Of a stretch of 64,000 nucleotides of DNA, positions 57,021-64,000 are shown piece after piece; the first letter of the stretch is position 1, and the number at the start of each line of letters is the position of its first letter. The stretch is from Halalkalicoccus subterraneus (GTDB lineage Archaea; Halobacteriota; Halobacteria; Halobacteriales; Halalkalicoccaceae). The notes below the pieces were generated by a model that was not told where the DNA came from, ran no database searches, and saw nothing but the letters and a program-made list of their open reading frames with translations. The DNA is taken from assembly GCF_003697815.1 (NCBI RefSeq), contig NZ_RDQG01000085.1:186001-250000 (forward strand), given 5' to 3'. Position numbers and translations under genes: made by a program.

Positions 57021-57680
57021 TCAGACGAGGTGGTTAACGAGTGTATTGATTGTCTGCATTTCATCGTCATTGATGGCGTGTCCCAGTCCATCGTAGAGCC
57101 GGCTCGTTACCTCACCATCAAGTTGTTCGAACACACGTGCCGTCTCGTGAATACGAGCAGCGGTGACATAGGGATCGTCGCTGCTGCACCCAAGAAAGAC
57201 CGACGTGCCATCGATAGAGCCGGCGTACTCTTCCCTCACTTCTGGACTGAGCAAACTTCCCGACAGTACCACGAGTCCGCCGTAGTGACGGGGATTTCGG
57301 GTAACGAACTCGCTTGCGAGACACCCGCCTTGTGAAAACCCGAGCAAAAGCGTGCGTTCGGGTGGAACGTCAGCGTCAGCGGCCACTTCGAGTGCCTCCG
57401 ATACACAATCGAGAGCGGACGAGAACCACGGTTCGTTGTCTTTGAACGGTGCATAGCCTGATCGAGGATACCACATGCGTCGGGCGGCCTGCGGAGCGAG
57501 ATACATCACTCTATGATGATGGAATTCGTCGGCGAGTCGAAGGATGTTCTTCGCGGTTGAACTGCGACCGTGAAGCAGTATGACGACTGCGGCTGCCGCC
57601 TCAGGTGGCGCTCCTGCAGTTTCGAGTGGCTGTCCCTGATGGGGATCGTCTCTCGACTCGACCGTAAATGGATCACTCAT
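57021..57680 (-). CDS. Alpha/beta-hydrolase carboxylesterase (MhqD-like)
   Basis: 219 residues of the phospholipase/carboxylesterase family: 'VVILLHGRSSTAKNILRLAD' (oxyanion region), nucleophile Ser in 'LLLGFSQGGCLASEF', Asp in 'LGCSSDDPYVTAARI' and His in 'YDGLGHAINDDEM'. The start overlaps the stop of the MhqO-like gene by 8 bases. In Bacillus subtilis the hydroquinone-induced MhqD hydrolase belongs to the same response as MhqO, so a role in aromatic/quinone detoxification is likely. Confidence 0.85.
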   Translation of the reverse strand: MSDPFTVESRDDPHQGQPLETAGAPPEAAAAVVILLHGRSSTAKNILRLADEFHHHRVMYLAPQAARRMWYPRSGYAPFKDNEPWFSSALDCVSEALEVAADADVPPERTLLLGFSQGGCLASEFVTRNPRHYGGLVVLSGSLLSPEVREEYAGSIDGTSVFLGCSSDDPYVTAARIHETARVFEQLDGEVTSRLYDGLGHAINDDEMQTINTLVNHLV

Positions 57681-58620
57681 CTAACTCAGGCAAAGATGGT
57701 ACGGTGAGCGGTTGGAGCTGGCTCTCGATCATCTCGCGGTCTTCTTCGAGCCACGGTGGAAGGAACAACGACTGGCCGAGCGTATCGAGGTCGGCCTCCG
57801 CTGTGAGTCCCCGTTGCTCCGTTGCGAGTTCGAAGAGGATCCCACCGGGTTCCCGGACGTACAACGAATAGAAGAAGTGTCGGTCTGTTACCCGCGAAAC
57901 ATCGTAGCCGCACTCTCGGAAGAGATCATGCCACTCGTAGAGCTGTTTTTCTTCCGGGACACGCATAGCAACGTGGTGGATCGACCCTGCGCCCTCTCGC
58001 CCAAAGTCACTGTCATGGTCGAGGAGATCTACGACAGTCGCACGATCGCCCGGTGCCCGATACCGAACGCGGTCACCCTCTTGATCGATGAGTTCGAATC
58101 CCAGCGTGTTCAACACGCTCGCGGTAACGAAGACGTTCGTCGAGAGCAGTGTTACACTATGGATGCCGCGAATCGCGTGGTGCGTTGGAATCGGTCCGTT
58201 CACCCACGGCTCTACGGCAGACTCGCCGGTGACGAGTTCAAGTTGCGTACCGTCCGGGTCGAAAAATCGAAGGACCGTCTCATCGAACCGTTCGGCCGGT
58301 CCCTCAACAGAGATCCCGTGTTCGGTGAGTCGGTCTCGCCAGTAGGACACCGACTTCGGCGGGATTACCAGTGCCGCGGTAGTGATCTGTGGTTTCCCCA
58401 TTCGGCCGTCGTCCTCTGCAGGATAGGGGAAGAATGTCAAACTCGTGCCGGGTGAGCCGGCTTCGTCGCCGTAGAATAGGTGACGCGTGAATTTCTCGTT
58501 GAAGTTTACCGTCTGTGTGACGAGACGTAGACCGAGGACACCCGTGTAGAAGTCGACGTTCTGCTGGGCGTCGCGAACGATGCCTGTGATGTGGTGAATA
58601 CCGAGCGTATCTGAGAGCAT
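57673..58620 (-). CDS. VOC ring-cleaving dioxygenase-like protein (MhqO type), second copy
   Basis: 315 residues, same length and layout as the product of 11286-12233. 'GIHHITGIVRDAQQNVDFY' opens module 1 and 'GIHSVTLLSTN' module 2; Glu residues sit in 'GTQLELVTGESAVEPW' and 'GGILFELATEQRG'. It heads a two-gene unit with the MhqD-like esterase. The ACCA-N2-TGGT operator of the first locus is not found upstream, so its regulation differs. Substrate unknown. Confidence 0.85.
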   Translation of the reverse strand: MLSDTLGIHHITGIVRDAQQNVDFYTGVLGLRLVTQTVNFNEKFTRHLFYGDEAGSPGTSLTFFPYPAEDDGRMGKPQITTAALVIPPKSVSYWRDRLTEHGISVEGPAERFDETVLRFFDPDGTQLELVTGESAVEPWVNGPIPTHHAIRGIHSVTLLSTNVFVTASVLNTLGFELIDQEGDRVRYRAPGDRATVVDLLDHDSDFGREGAGSIHHVAMRVPEEKQLYEWHDLFRECGYDVSRVTDRHFFYSLYVREPGGILFELATEQRGLTAEADLDTLGQSLFLPPWLEEDREMIESQLQPLTVPSLPELDE

Positions 58621-58770
58621 GGTTGGTGAACAGATGAAATACCCTACCGAGGCGAATCATCTTTCGGTTCTGGTGGGGTTGTCGAGTCCGTCTGCACCAG
58701 ACTATGCCTAGACCACGGAAACACCGCTCGAATGGATATTCGTATGCTCCCCAAACACGTCGCTGATTGA

Positions 58771-59073
58771 GAACTCACGATCAATCAGAAACGTGCTCGG
58801 TTCACCGTCCACGATGTTCGCGATTACGCCGAGAAGGCACCTGCAGGGCTCGTGCTCAATAGTCAGACGATCACAAAGGTGTTAACCGCTGCAGAAGGAA
58901 CGAAGCCTCATACGCAAACTGTGGCTCGTGTTATGGACTTCCTCAAGAAGATCGGTAAAGACGACGTCAAGCAGACGAAACCTCGCGGCAAGAAACTCAT
59001 CGTTATCGACGAGGAGGCAGCCGATCGGTATCACGATATCGAGCAAGCCCCCACAGGAAGCGTGATGTCCTAA
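58771..59073 (+). pseudogene. Truncated winged-helix-type gene
   Basis: Open from codon 58771 after TGA 58768-58770: 'KRARFTVHDVRDYAEKAPAG' then 'TITKVLTAAEGTKPHTQTVA' and a basic end 'TKPRGKKLIVIDEEAADRYH'. It looks like a DNA-binding helix-turn-helix domain without a proper start (only GTG 58852 internally). Probably the 3' part of a plasmid-type regulator gene. Alternatively a short functional protein from 58852. Confidence 0.4.
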
Positions 59074-59130
59074 CGATGGGATACAACACAGAGCATAGTC
59101 GACGACGACTACTCCGGGTAAGCTCTTCCT

Positions 59131-59180
59131 TCCTAGTGACAACTCCGAGCAGCCCTACCCTGGTGTAGTAGTAGTGTAGG
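59131..59180. repeat. Interspersed repeat, copy 1 (TAGTAGTAG-type)
   Basis: Contains CTAGTGACAACTCCGAGCAG followed by CCTG and TAGTAGTAG. Copy 2 is at 63946-63996 with about 70 percent identity in the same orientation. Confidence 0.45.
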
Positions 59181-59250
59181 GTGTAGAACTGAATTTGCTG
59201 GTTCTACCTTCGGAAGTATATCACACCACAGTGATTAGTCCGACAAGCCT

Positions 59251-59291
59251 TGTGCAACATCACATGTCTCTTATCACGTGTTTGTTGCACA
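59251..59291. repeat. Inverted repeat TGTGCAACA/TGTTGCACA
   Basis: Perfect 9-bp arms at 59251-59259 and 59283-59291 separated by 23 bases; the left arm continues the CCTTGTGCAAC repeat. It may be a miniature transposable element remnant or a hairpin. Confidence 0.5.
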
Positions 59292-59423
59292 TGATTCCTC
59301 AGTTATTTTCCGTTGTTCCATCATGAGTTGTTCATCCTTCCACAGAGAGTGTTGCTAGACAGATAGTGGGGAAAATTATAGTATAGGGGAATATATTTAT
59401 TTCTACCCATCGTAGAGCAGCGT

Positions 59424-59654
59424 ATGGCGGACACAAAACTCGATGACCGGGGCCGTCTCACACTCCCAAAGGAGCTTCGAGAACGATACGGTGAGCGCTA
59501 TCATATCGTTGAACTGCACGACGGAATCAAGCTCGTTCCCCTTGCGGACGATCCGCTCGCAATGCTCCGAGGAGAGTTCGCAGATATCGAACAATCAGCC
59601 GACGAACTTCGCAAGGAGGCACGGGACGCAGCACTCAACGAGGCTGGACGCTGA
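59424..59654 (+). CDS. vapB: AbrB/SpoVT-type antitoxin (VapB)
   Basis: 76 residues. 'DTKLDDRGRLTLPKELRERY' is the swapped-hairpin AbrB DNA-binding fold; the C-terminal helix ('EFADIEQSADELRKEARDAA') is suited to wrap the toxin. Adjacent vapC begins directly at the next base (TGA then ATG). Expected to autorepress the operon with the toxin. Confidence 0.9.
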   Translation: MADTKLDDRGRLTLPKELRERYGERYHIVELHDGIKLVPLADDPLAMLRGEFADIEQSADELRKEARDAALNEAGR

Positions 59655-60029
59655 ATGTACGCTGAGGTAGATTTCCTCCTCGCCCTTATCAAAGACGACG
59701 ATTGGCTAGGAGACGCCGCTGAGGAGGTTTATCAGAAGCATCGAAACGATCTGTGGACCTCACAGTTCACACTCATTGAGCTGCTCTTAGTCGCGTATCG
59801 CGAGGATCGGGATACCGAGCGAGTTATCGCGAACGCTGCAACCCTCCTGGAGGTACGTGGTGACGTAGACACCGTGGTCGCAGCGGCAACCTACGTTGAA
59901 GATCATGGCTTCACGCCCTTTGATGCGCTACATCTCGTCGAGTCTGCAGGCGATACCATTGTTTCTAGTGATAGCACCTATGAGAGGTTTGCACCACGAC
60001 TTGACCTTCGAGATATCATAGAAGAATGA
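59655..60029 (+). CDS. vapC: PIN-domain ribonuclease toxin (VapC)
   Basis: 124 residues. Acidic PIN residues: Glu4/Asp6 in 'MYAEVDFLLALIK', Glu in 'SQFTLIELLLVAYRE', Asp in 'GFTPFDALHLVESAGD' and 'IVSSDSTYERF'. The toxin would cleave RNA (tRNA or rRNA in studied cases) unless bound by the VapB protein. Codon use is less GC-rich than the core genes. The pair sits between CCTTGTGCAAC repeats. Confidence 0.9.
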   Translation: MYAEVDFLLALIKDDDWLGDAAEEVYQKHRNDLWTSQFTLIELLLVAYREDRDTERVIANAATLLEVRGDVDTVVAAATYVEDHGFTPFDALHLVESAGDTIVSSDSTYERFAPRLDLRDIIEE

Positions 60030-61004
60030 TGCCGGGTAGAGATACATCTGATTGGTTCTCGGGAGGACGACATCGAATATCCAGACAAGCTGACAGAGCC
60101 TTGTGCAACCATCTCTTGTCCGAGAACTCATAGCGGCACAAAAGAATTCTTAGTCCGATCCCCACTCATTGATTAGTAATCTGATTATTCAGAAAAAATC
60201 GCACTGCATACGATTTGACTGGTCGCTATCGATACTCAATATTCGTGGATGATTCAGTGGTGTCGCCTTCTACCAGTGGCCGTCATGGACACTTTGAGAA
60301 AAACGCGCATTTCCAGAGGAGCGCGTTGATCCAAATATTGACCCGTTCAAAATTTATTTTATCCTGTTGGGAAGTTCATTAGAAATGACAGCATCGTGTA
60401 CGCCCGCGCCCTTAGCGGTGAGAACCACTTAATCGTGGCGACAAGCTTGTACTAACAACTAGTGCCTTGCTACCGATCCAGCAACTTGCGCGGATGGACA
60501 ATGACATATTGCACTCTGTAGCATGAACCAGGCGTCAACAAAGAGTACGTCAGAAACTCGCCAGTCGAACGATCAACGTACTCACAGACCTGACAAAGGG
60601 ACGACTCTACGTTAAACAGAAAAATCTCGCAAGGATAGCCTCTCATACAAGCAACGGCGTGTTGTCCTTCCGGACGAATCTGAGACTCCTGGCGAGACGC
60701 CGTTCGAAATGGACTCCCTGAAGACAGCTGACGTCAGTGGCGAGTGATGTCCCCGGGTCCTAATTCCCGCGAGAGCGGATCAACCCTCTAACACGACACG
60801 ACGCCACCCCCCACGAAAGTGGTTATTCATACGGTACGATTACTAGTGGGTATCTTCTTGAACGGCTATTGACGGCTCTAGCCAAAGACCCCCCTGAGAG
60901 GTTCCACTCCCGACAACAGTTGTCTCCAGAGAATGAACTCCCTTTTCATGATCCATGGTAACATTTAACCATAAGGAATACTAATCATTGAGAGGTATGT
61001 AAGG
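60030..61004. other. Long gene-free interval with coding relics
   Basis: 975 bases without an intact gene. One CCTTGTGCAAC repeat at 60099-60109. Around 60640-60745 a frame reads 'SYKQRRVVLPDESETPGETP' and stops, interrupted upstream by a stop, which suggests a degraded gene of unknown kind. Confidence 0.4.
60099..60109 (+). repeat. CCTTGTGCAAC repeat, copy 3
   Basis: Lies 70 bases after the vapC stop in the same orientation as the copy before vapB (59249-59258). Confidence 0.4.
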
Positions 61005-61294
61005 ATGAGCAAATCCTTTCCGCTATCAAGCAATCGTGGTGAGCAATTAGCACCATCTCAAGATGAGGAAGCCGACGATAATCCGCTTAGAGATACGAAT
61101 TTGCAGTCCTTAGTCTCTTAATTACGGTTACTTTCGTGACTATCCTGCTTCCGGCTTTTGCTCCCGGGGGAGAATCAGTCAGTGTTCTCAATCCCACATG
61201 GCTTCTCAGTTTGTTTCTCGGTTGCTGGTTCGCACTGTAGATCTACCTTCAGGTCCTCTGGACGTGGAGCGATAACCGATTAAACCTATTATAA
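61005..61294 (+). pseudogene. Broken small membrane protein gene
   Basis: ATG 61005 gives 'MSKSFPLSSNRGEQLAPSQD' and runs into a stop near 61120. The next frame then encodes 'LLITVTFVTILLPAFAPGGE', 'NPTWLLSLFLGCWFAL', an in-frame TAG, and 'IYLQVLWTWSDNR' to TAA 61292-61294. One frameshift plus one stop interrupt what was a two-helix membrane protein. Family unknown. Confidence 0.45.
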
Positions 61295-61405
61295 CATTCA
61301 GACCATTTCCCATAATATACTTCCATATTATAATCAGTTATTATATATCACTGAGTGTATTTGGTATTCTTCTTAAGAATAGAGAATAGATAATTGGATA
61401 TCACT

Positions 61406-62416
61406 CTACGAGTAGCTCGTAACAAAATCATCTGTGATCGCGTTGCCAAGCTCATAGAGATGGTGTTCCTTGAGTGGCTCAGAGAGCTGATTGAGGGACC
61501 GCTGAGCGATCCATACGTACTCGGTGACACGATCTTGTGCGTAGGCAATGCTCCCAACGGATTTGAGTTCGGAAATGAGTGAGTCATAGGCTTCATCAGT
61601 CCCTTCGAGAAGTGCAGGAACATCGACCCCATACTGGTGTGCGTGAATCGTCATAATATTCACCGGCTCTAGGTTTCGACTCGAGATAGTGCCAGCTAGA
61701 TCTGGTTCTCTAGTGACTTTACGAATATTATGGTAGATATGGAATGCAACACCTATGTGACGGCCATATTCTGCCAATTGGTGAGCAATACACGTATCCT
61801 TTCCAGCGAGTATGGCGCCGATATAAGCTGATGAAGCGAACAGAGACCCTGTCTTTAGCCGCAGCATTTTGAGATATGTGGTTTCTGTAGCTGATTCATG
61901 GGAATTGAGTGAACAACTGAGCATCTGGCCTTCAAAAACATGCCTACACCCCCTCAGTAGGTTCCGTTGGCAGACGATAAGATCTTCAGCTGGTGCATCC
62001 GTCTCAAGGAGTATCTCGAGCGCTTTTGGAAATAGAGCATCTCCTGCTAGAATTGCAATTGATTGATCCTGTTTTGTATCAACCAGTGGCTTTCCTTGAC
62101 GTCGCTCGCTTTGCTTGATGACGTCATCATGCGCGACAGAGAGTATATAAGATAATTCTACCGCAAGCGCTGCAGGAATAATATCTTCCGTTTTGTCCTT
62201 CTCAATTTCAAAAGTATCGGCGACAAGTAAGAGGAGTGTCGCCCGAAGTCGGTATTCCTCAGGTTCAATTGAATACGGAATCGGTTCGGATAGGCTCGCT
62301 GGTAACTCATTCGCAAACAAAAAATCTAGTTCGGCAGATATTCGATCAGAATATTCAGTAACTACTGCTTCCAATGACGTGACGTCATTCATACTATTAT
62401 TTAAAGTTCCGTTCAT
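61406..62416 (-). CDS. Polyprenyl synthetase-like protein with lost Asp-rich motifs
   Basis: 336 residues aligned along the trans-prenyltransferase fold: 'ELSYILSVAHDDVIKQSERR' matches the first Asp-rich region, 'SIAILAGDALFPKALEIL' is a near-consensus helix, 'LKTGSLFASSAYIGAILAG' and 'YGRHIGVAFHIYHNIRK' correspond to later helices. However the first motif keeps only DD (97-98; third Asp is Lys101) and the second reads HIYHNIRK (226-233) with no Asp. Catalysis by the usual two-Mg mechanism seems unlikely; it may be a regulatory subunit or a diverged enzyme. Same strand as tetR upstream (90 bases). Start could be 62392. Confidence 0.75.
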   Translation of the reverse strand: MNGTLNNSMNDVTSLEAVVTEYSDRISAELDFLFANELPASLSEPIPYSIEPEEYRLRATLLLLVADTFEIEKDKTEDIIPAALAVELSYILSVAHDDVIKQSERRQGKPLVDTKQDQSIAILAGDALFPKALEILLETDAPAEDLIVCQRNLLRGCRHVFEGQMLSCSLNSHESATETTYLKMLRLKTGSLFASSAYIGAILAGKDTCIAHQLAEYGRHIGVAFHIYHNIRKVTREPDLAGTISSRNLEPVNIMTIHAHQYGVDVPALLEGTDEAYDSLISELKSVGSIAYAQDRVTEYVWIAQRSLNQLSEPLKEHHLYELGNAITDDFVTSYS

Positions 62417-62504
62417 ATATTATGAATATCTATAGGAAGAGAATATTATCAATGTAGAGTTGTTGATCTTCCGATTTTTCCTCGTCACAATTGACATTGT
62501 ATAG

Positions 62505-62520
62505 TCTCACGTGTGAGACC
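62505..62520. repeat. Inverted repeat at the 3' end of tetR
   Basis: GTCTCAC (62505-62511) and GTGAGAC (62514-62520), 7-bp arms with 2-base spacer, overlapping the tetR stop codon. Could be a terminator-like hairpin or a chance dyad. Confidence 0.35.
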
Positions 62521-63115
62521 TCAATTCGGAATCGAGATATGAGGAGATCGACACACGGGTTATTGCTGTCGCGTCTTCTCGAGTAGTTGTTGCCCGAGTA
62601 TACATTGTGCCATTAACGATGGCAAGAACATGCTCTGCAATCCGCGTGGCGTCAACATCTCGAAAAGTCCCGTTCTTGATTCCCTGTCTAATTATATTCT
62701 CTATAGTAGCCGCGATTTGTTCATCCATCTGTGTAAACTGTTCTTTGAAGGCTTCGTTCGTTACAGCTTGTGAGCGAAGGGCAATCATCACTTCCTGGGT
62801 CTGGCGCTGCTCCTCGTTGGGGCGGAGTGGCAAGAGTTTTTCGATGACATGCTCAAGGTCTTCGTCAGGATTATCTCCCGTCTCAGTACTAACTACCGTC
62901 TCGAATCGGTCGACAGCAAATTCGAGGAAAGCGACCAAGAGGTCCTCCTTGGAATCATAATGGTAGTAGAGGGCAGCTTTCGATTTCCCGAGTTCATCCG
63001 CAATTTGGGAGATCGATAGGCCTGGGTAACCGCGATCTAGAAGAACTTCATAGGTTGCCTGCATGATCTCTTCTTCAGCAGGGTTCCACTTCTCGGCAGG
63101 TGAGTCAGTTCCCAT
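62507..63115 (-). CDS. TetR/AcrR-family regulator
   Basis: 202 residues (ATG 63115, MGTDSPAEKWNP). Helix-turn-helix is clear: 'ATYEVLLDRGYPGLSISQIA' and 'GKSKAALYYHYDSKEDLLVA'. The C-terminal ligand domain is typical length. It follows the zinc-ribbon membrane protein gene by 7 bases, so the two are co-transcribed. An AACGTT-centred dyad occurs at the zinc-ribbon start and again at 63710-63731: a likely autoregulatory operator. Confidence 0.88.
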   Translation of the reverse strand: MGTDSPAEKWNPAEEEIMQATYEVLLDRGYPGLSISQIADELGKSKAALYYHYDSKEDLLVAFLEFAVDRFETVVSTETGDNPDEDLEHVIEKLLPLRPNEEQRQTQEVMIALRSQAVTNEAFKEQFTQMDEQIAATIENIIRQGIKNGTFRDVDATRIAEHVLAIVNGTMYTRATTTREDATAITRVSISSYLDSELRSHT

Positions 63116-63122
63116 TATCAAT

Positions 63123-63587
63123 TCACCTCTGTTTATCAGGTTTGTTTAGTGTATCGTCATCCATATCATCGAATTTGGTTCCACACCATTGGCAGAAGCT
63201 AAGCGATGGATCCACCTCCTCTCTACAAACCGGGCACGCCACTTCAGTGTCGGTTTCACTTTCGGTATCTTCAGCTAGTGCTTCGCGTTTATCAATCATT
63301 TGTTGTGACATTTGTTGAACTCTCGCGATAATATAAGCATCAATGACACTAGCAACGCCAACAAGAACAAGTGGAAGGACCGAAAGGGGATCGGCGATCG
63401 TCCCCCAACTGAGAGCGGACAGTGTTGAATCAGAGACAAATAGAACTGTCGTAACACTTATCACACTAAACCAGCCGAGTGCTCTGAGCCAGCGGCGAAG
63501 ATATAGGTGCCCAAGTCCAGTGGCAGCGGTAGCTAAGAGAGCAGCTAGCAATGGATTATTTCGGAGCGAAATTTGCACCATACACAT
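63123..63587 (-). CDS. Membrane protein with C-terminal zinc ribbon
   Basis: 154 residues (MCMVQISLRNNP). Three hydrophobic segments ('LAALLATAATGLGHLYLRRW', 'LGWFSVISVTTVLFVS', 'VLPLVLVGVASVIDAYIIAR'), an amphipathic helix and a zinc ribbon CPVC...CQWC at residues ~118-138. The layout matches haloarchaeal zinc-ribbon membrane proteins (DUF7575-like). First gene of the unit with tetR. The operator-like AACGTT dyad immediately precedes its ATG. Confidence 0.8.
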   Translation of the reverse strand: MCMVQISLRNNPLLAALLATAATGLGHLYLRRWLRALGWFSVISVTTVLFVSDSTLSALSWGTIADPLSVLPLVLVGVASVIDAYIIARVQQMSQQMIDKREALAEDTESETDTEVACPVCREEVDPSLSFCQWCGTKFDDMDDDTLNKPDKQR

Positions 63588-63604
63588 ACTGAACGTTCGT
63601 TAGA
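63588..63604. promoter_or_regulatory. AACGTT-centred operator candidate, copy 1
   Basis: ACTGAACGTTCGTTAG directly upstream of the zinc-ribbon gene ATG (63587); AT-rich core promoter at 63603-63612. Same core as 63710-63731. Confidence 0.5.
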
Positions 63605-63709
63605 TATTAAAAAAGCTTCGCTTTAAAACGAGCTGGCTATCTTTACTAAACCTTATGGAGACGTACACTGGGAAGGAAACAAGCAAAATAGTGGTCCAGA
63701 AAAATTAAT

Positions 63710-63731
63710 GGTTACCGAACGTTTAGTTACC
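63710..63731. promoter_or_regulatory. AACGTT-centred operator candidate, copy 2
   Basis: 22-base imperfect palindrome: arms GGTTAC and GTTACC around AACGTT, with 16 of 22 positions symmetric. About 120 bases upstream of the zinc-ribbon gene start. Confidence 0.5.
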
Positions 63732-64000
63732 CTCAAAAATACAAATTAACGCATTATACTAGTAATGACCAGAATCACCTAGATAATAAATCAGCGATCT
63801 CCTAACATGGGTACCATCTCTGTCGTTGGATAGTGAACCACCTCTTTATGTGCGGTTATAAACGTATAGCGACGTTACTGGTAATACTTGTTCTACAATA
63901 ACGGCATATATAAATCACGACAATTACTCCACACAAGCCATCCTGTTCTAGTCACAACTCTGAGTAGCCTCTTCCTGATTTAGTAGTAGGAGCGTGAATA
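63732..64000. other. Gene-free end of window
   Basis: No coding signal. AT-rich with GCATATATAAATC near 63903-63915, a possible promoter for a gene beyond the window, and repeat copy 2 at 63946-63996. Confidence 0.35.
63946..63996. repeat. Interspersed repeat, copy 2 (TAGTAGTAG-type)
   Basis: Contains TTCTAGTCACAACTCTGAGT, CCTG and TAGTAGTAG in the same order as 59131-59180. Confidence 0.45.

Larger units (their letters stand above)
59074..59423. other. Repeat-containing interval upstream of vapBC
   Basis: 350 bases without a gene. It contains the sequence repeated at the window end (59131-59180) and a 9-bp inverted repeat (59251-59291). AT-rich DNA with TATATTTATT at 59391-59401 lies 23-33 bases before the vapB start and probably serves as its promoter. 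Confidence 0.45.

Overview
The window is chromosome- or megaplasmid-scale DNA from a halophilic archaeon (class Halobacteria). This rests on the acidic proteins, Tat-type (RR) lipoprotein signals, haloarchaeal families (DUF5518, DUF2270, Gfo6-type xylose dehydrogenase, geranylgeranyl-reductase family), archaeal TATA boxes close to start codons, and high GC in the first ~46 kb. No rRNA, tRNA or CRISPR array was recognised.

Layout. 1-10.7 kb: thiamine-type ABC binding protein (cut by the window edge), xylose dehydrogenase, AzlCD, MBL hydrolase, KatG, a small membrane protein, a geranylgeranyl-reductase-like flavoprotein, and small proteins including a 56-aa zinc finger. 10.8-14.9 kb: a candidate quinone/aromatic detoxification locus: DoxX protein, divergent ring-cleaving-dioxygenase-like VOC protein, convergent TetR regulator, FAH-family hydrolase and TatD-like hydrolase. 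Two copies of an ACCA-N2-TGGT palindrome mark its two control regions. 15-24.4 kb: tartrate/D-malate dehydrogenase-like enzyme, small zinc proteins, two PadR paralogues, a class I terpene-synthase-like gene, a CAP-domain protein, an MFS transporter, a DUF4399 lipoprotein and a decayed CPBP protease gene.

24.4-39.6 kb is a purine catabolism island: guanine-deaminase-like amidohydrolase, molybdenum xanthine dehydrogenase (two subunits), uricase, HIU hydrolase, OHCU decarboxylase, allantoinase/hydantoinase, allantoate-amidohydrolase-like M20 enzyme, DUF3830 protein, NCS2 permease and an IclR regulator, with a GMP reductase at the edge. Together they could take guanine or xanthine to ureidoglycolate-level products. 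A sequence TTTGTATATA(T/C)(T/C)GAA recurs four times here, including before the iclR and permease genes. 39.8-46.4 kb: TrkA, an AstE/AspA-like hydrolase, a DUF2270 remnant and a tight three-gene operon of DtnK-like kinase, PdxA2-like dehydrogenase and LarA-like protein, probably for four-carbon sugar acids.

From ~46.4 kb to the end the character changes: lower GC, long gene-poor stretches, small ORFs and many broken genes (Orc1/Cdc6 fragment, frameshifted GlcD-type oxidase, frameshifted F420/LLM oxidoreductase, truncated winged-helix gene), a VapBC module bracketed by CCTTGTGCAAC repeats, a second MhqO/MhqD-like pair, and a zinc-ribbon/TetR/aberrant polyprenyl-synthase cluster with an AACGTT-centred dyad. 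This part looks like an accessory island.
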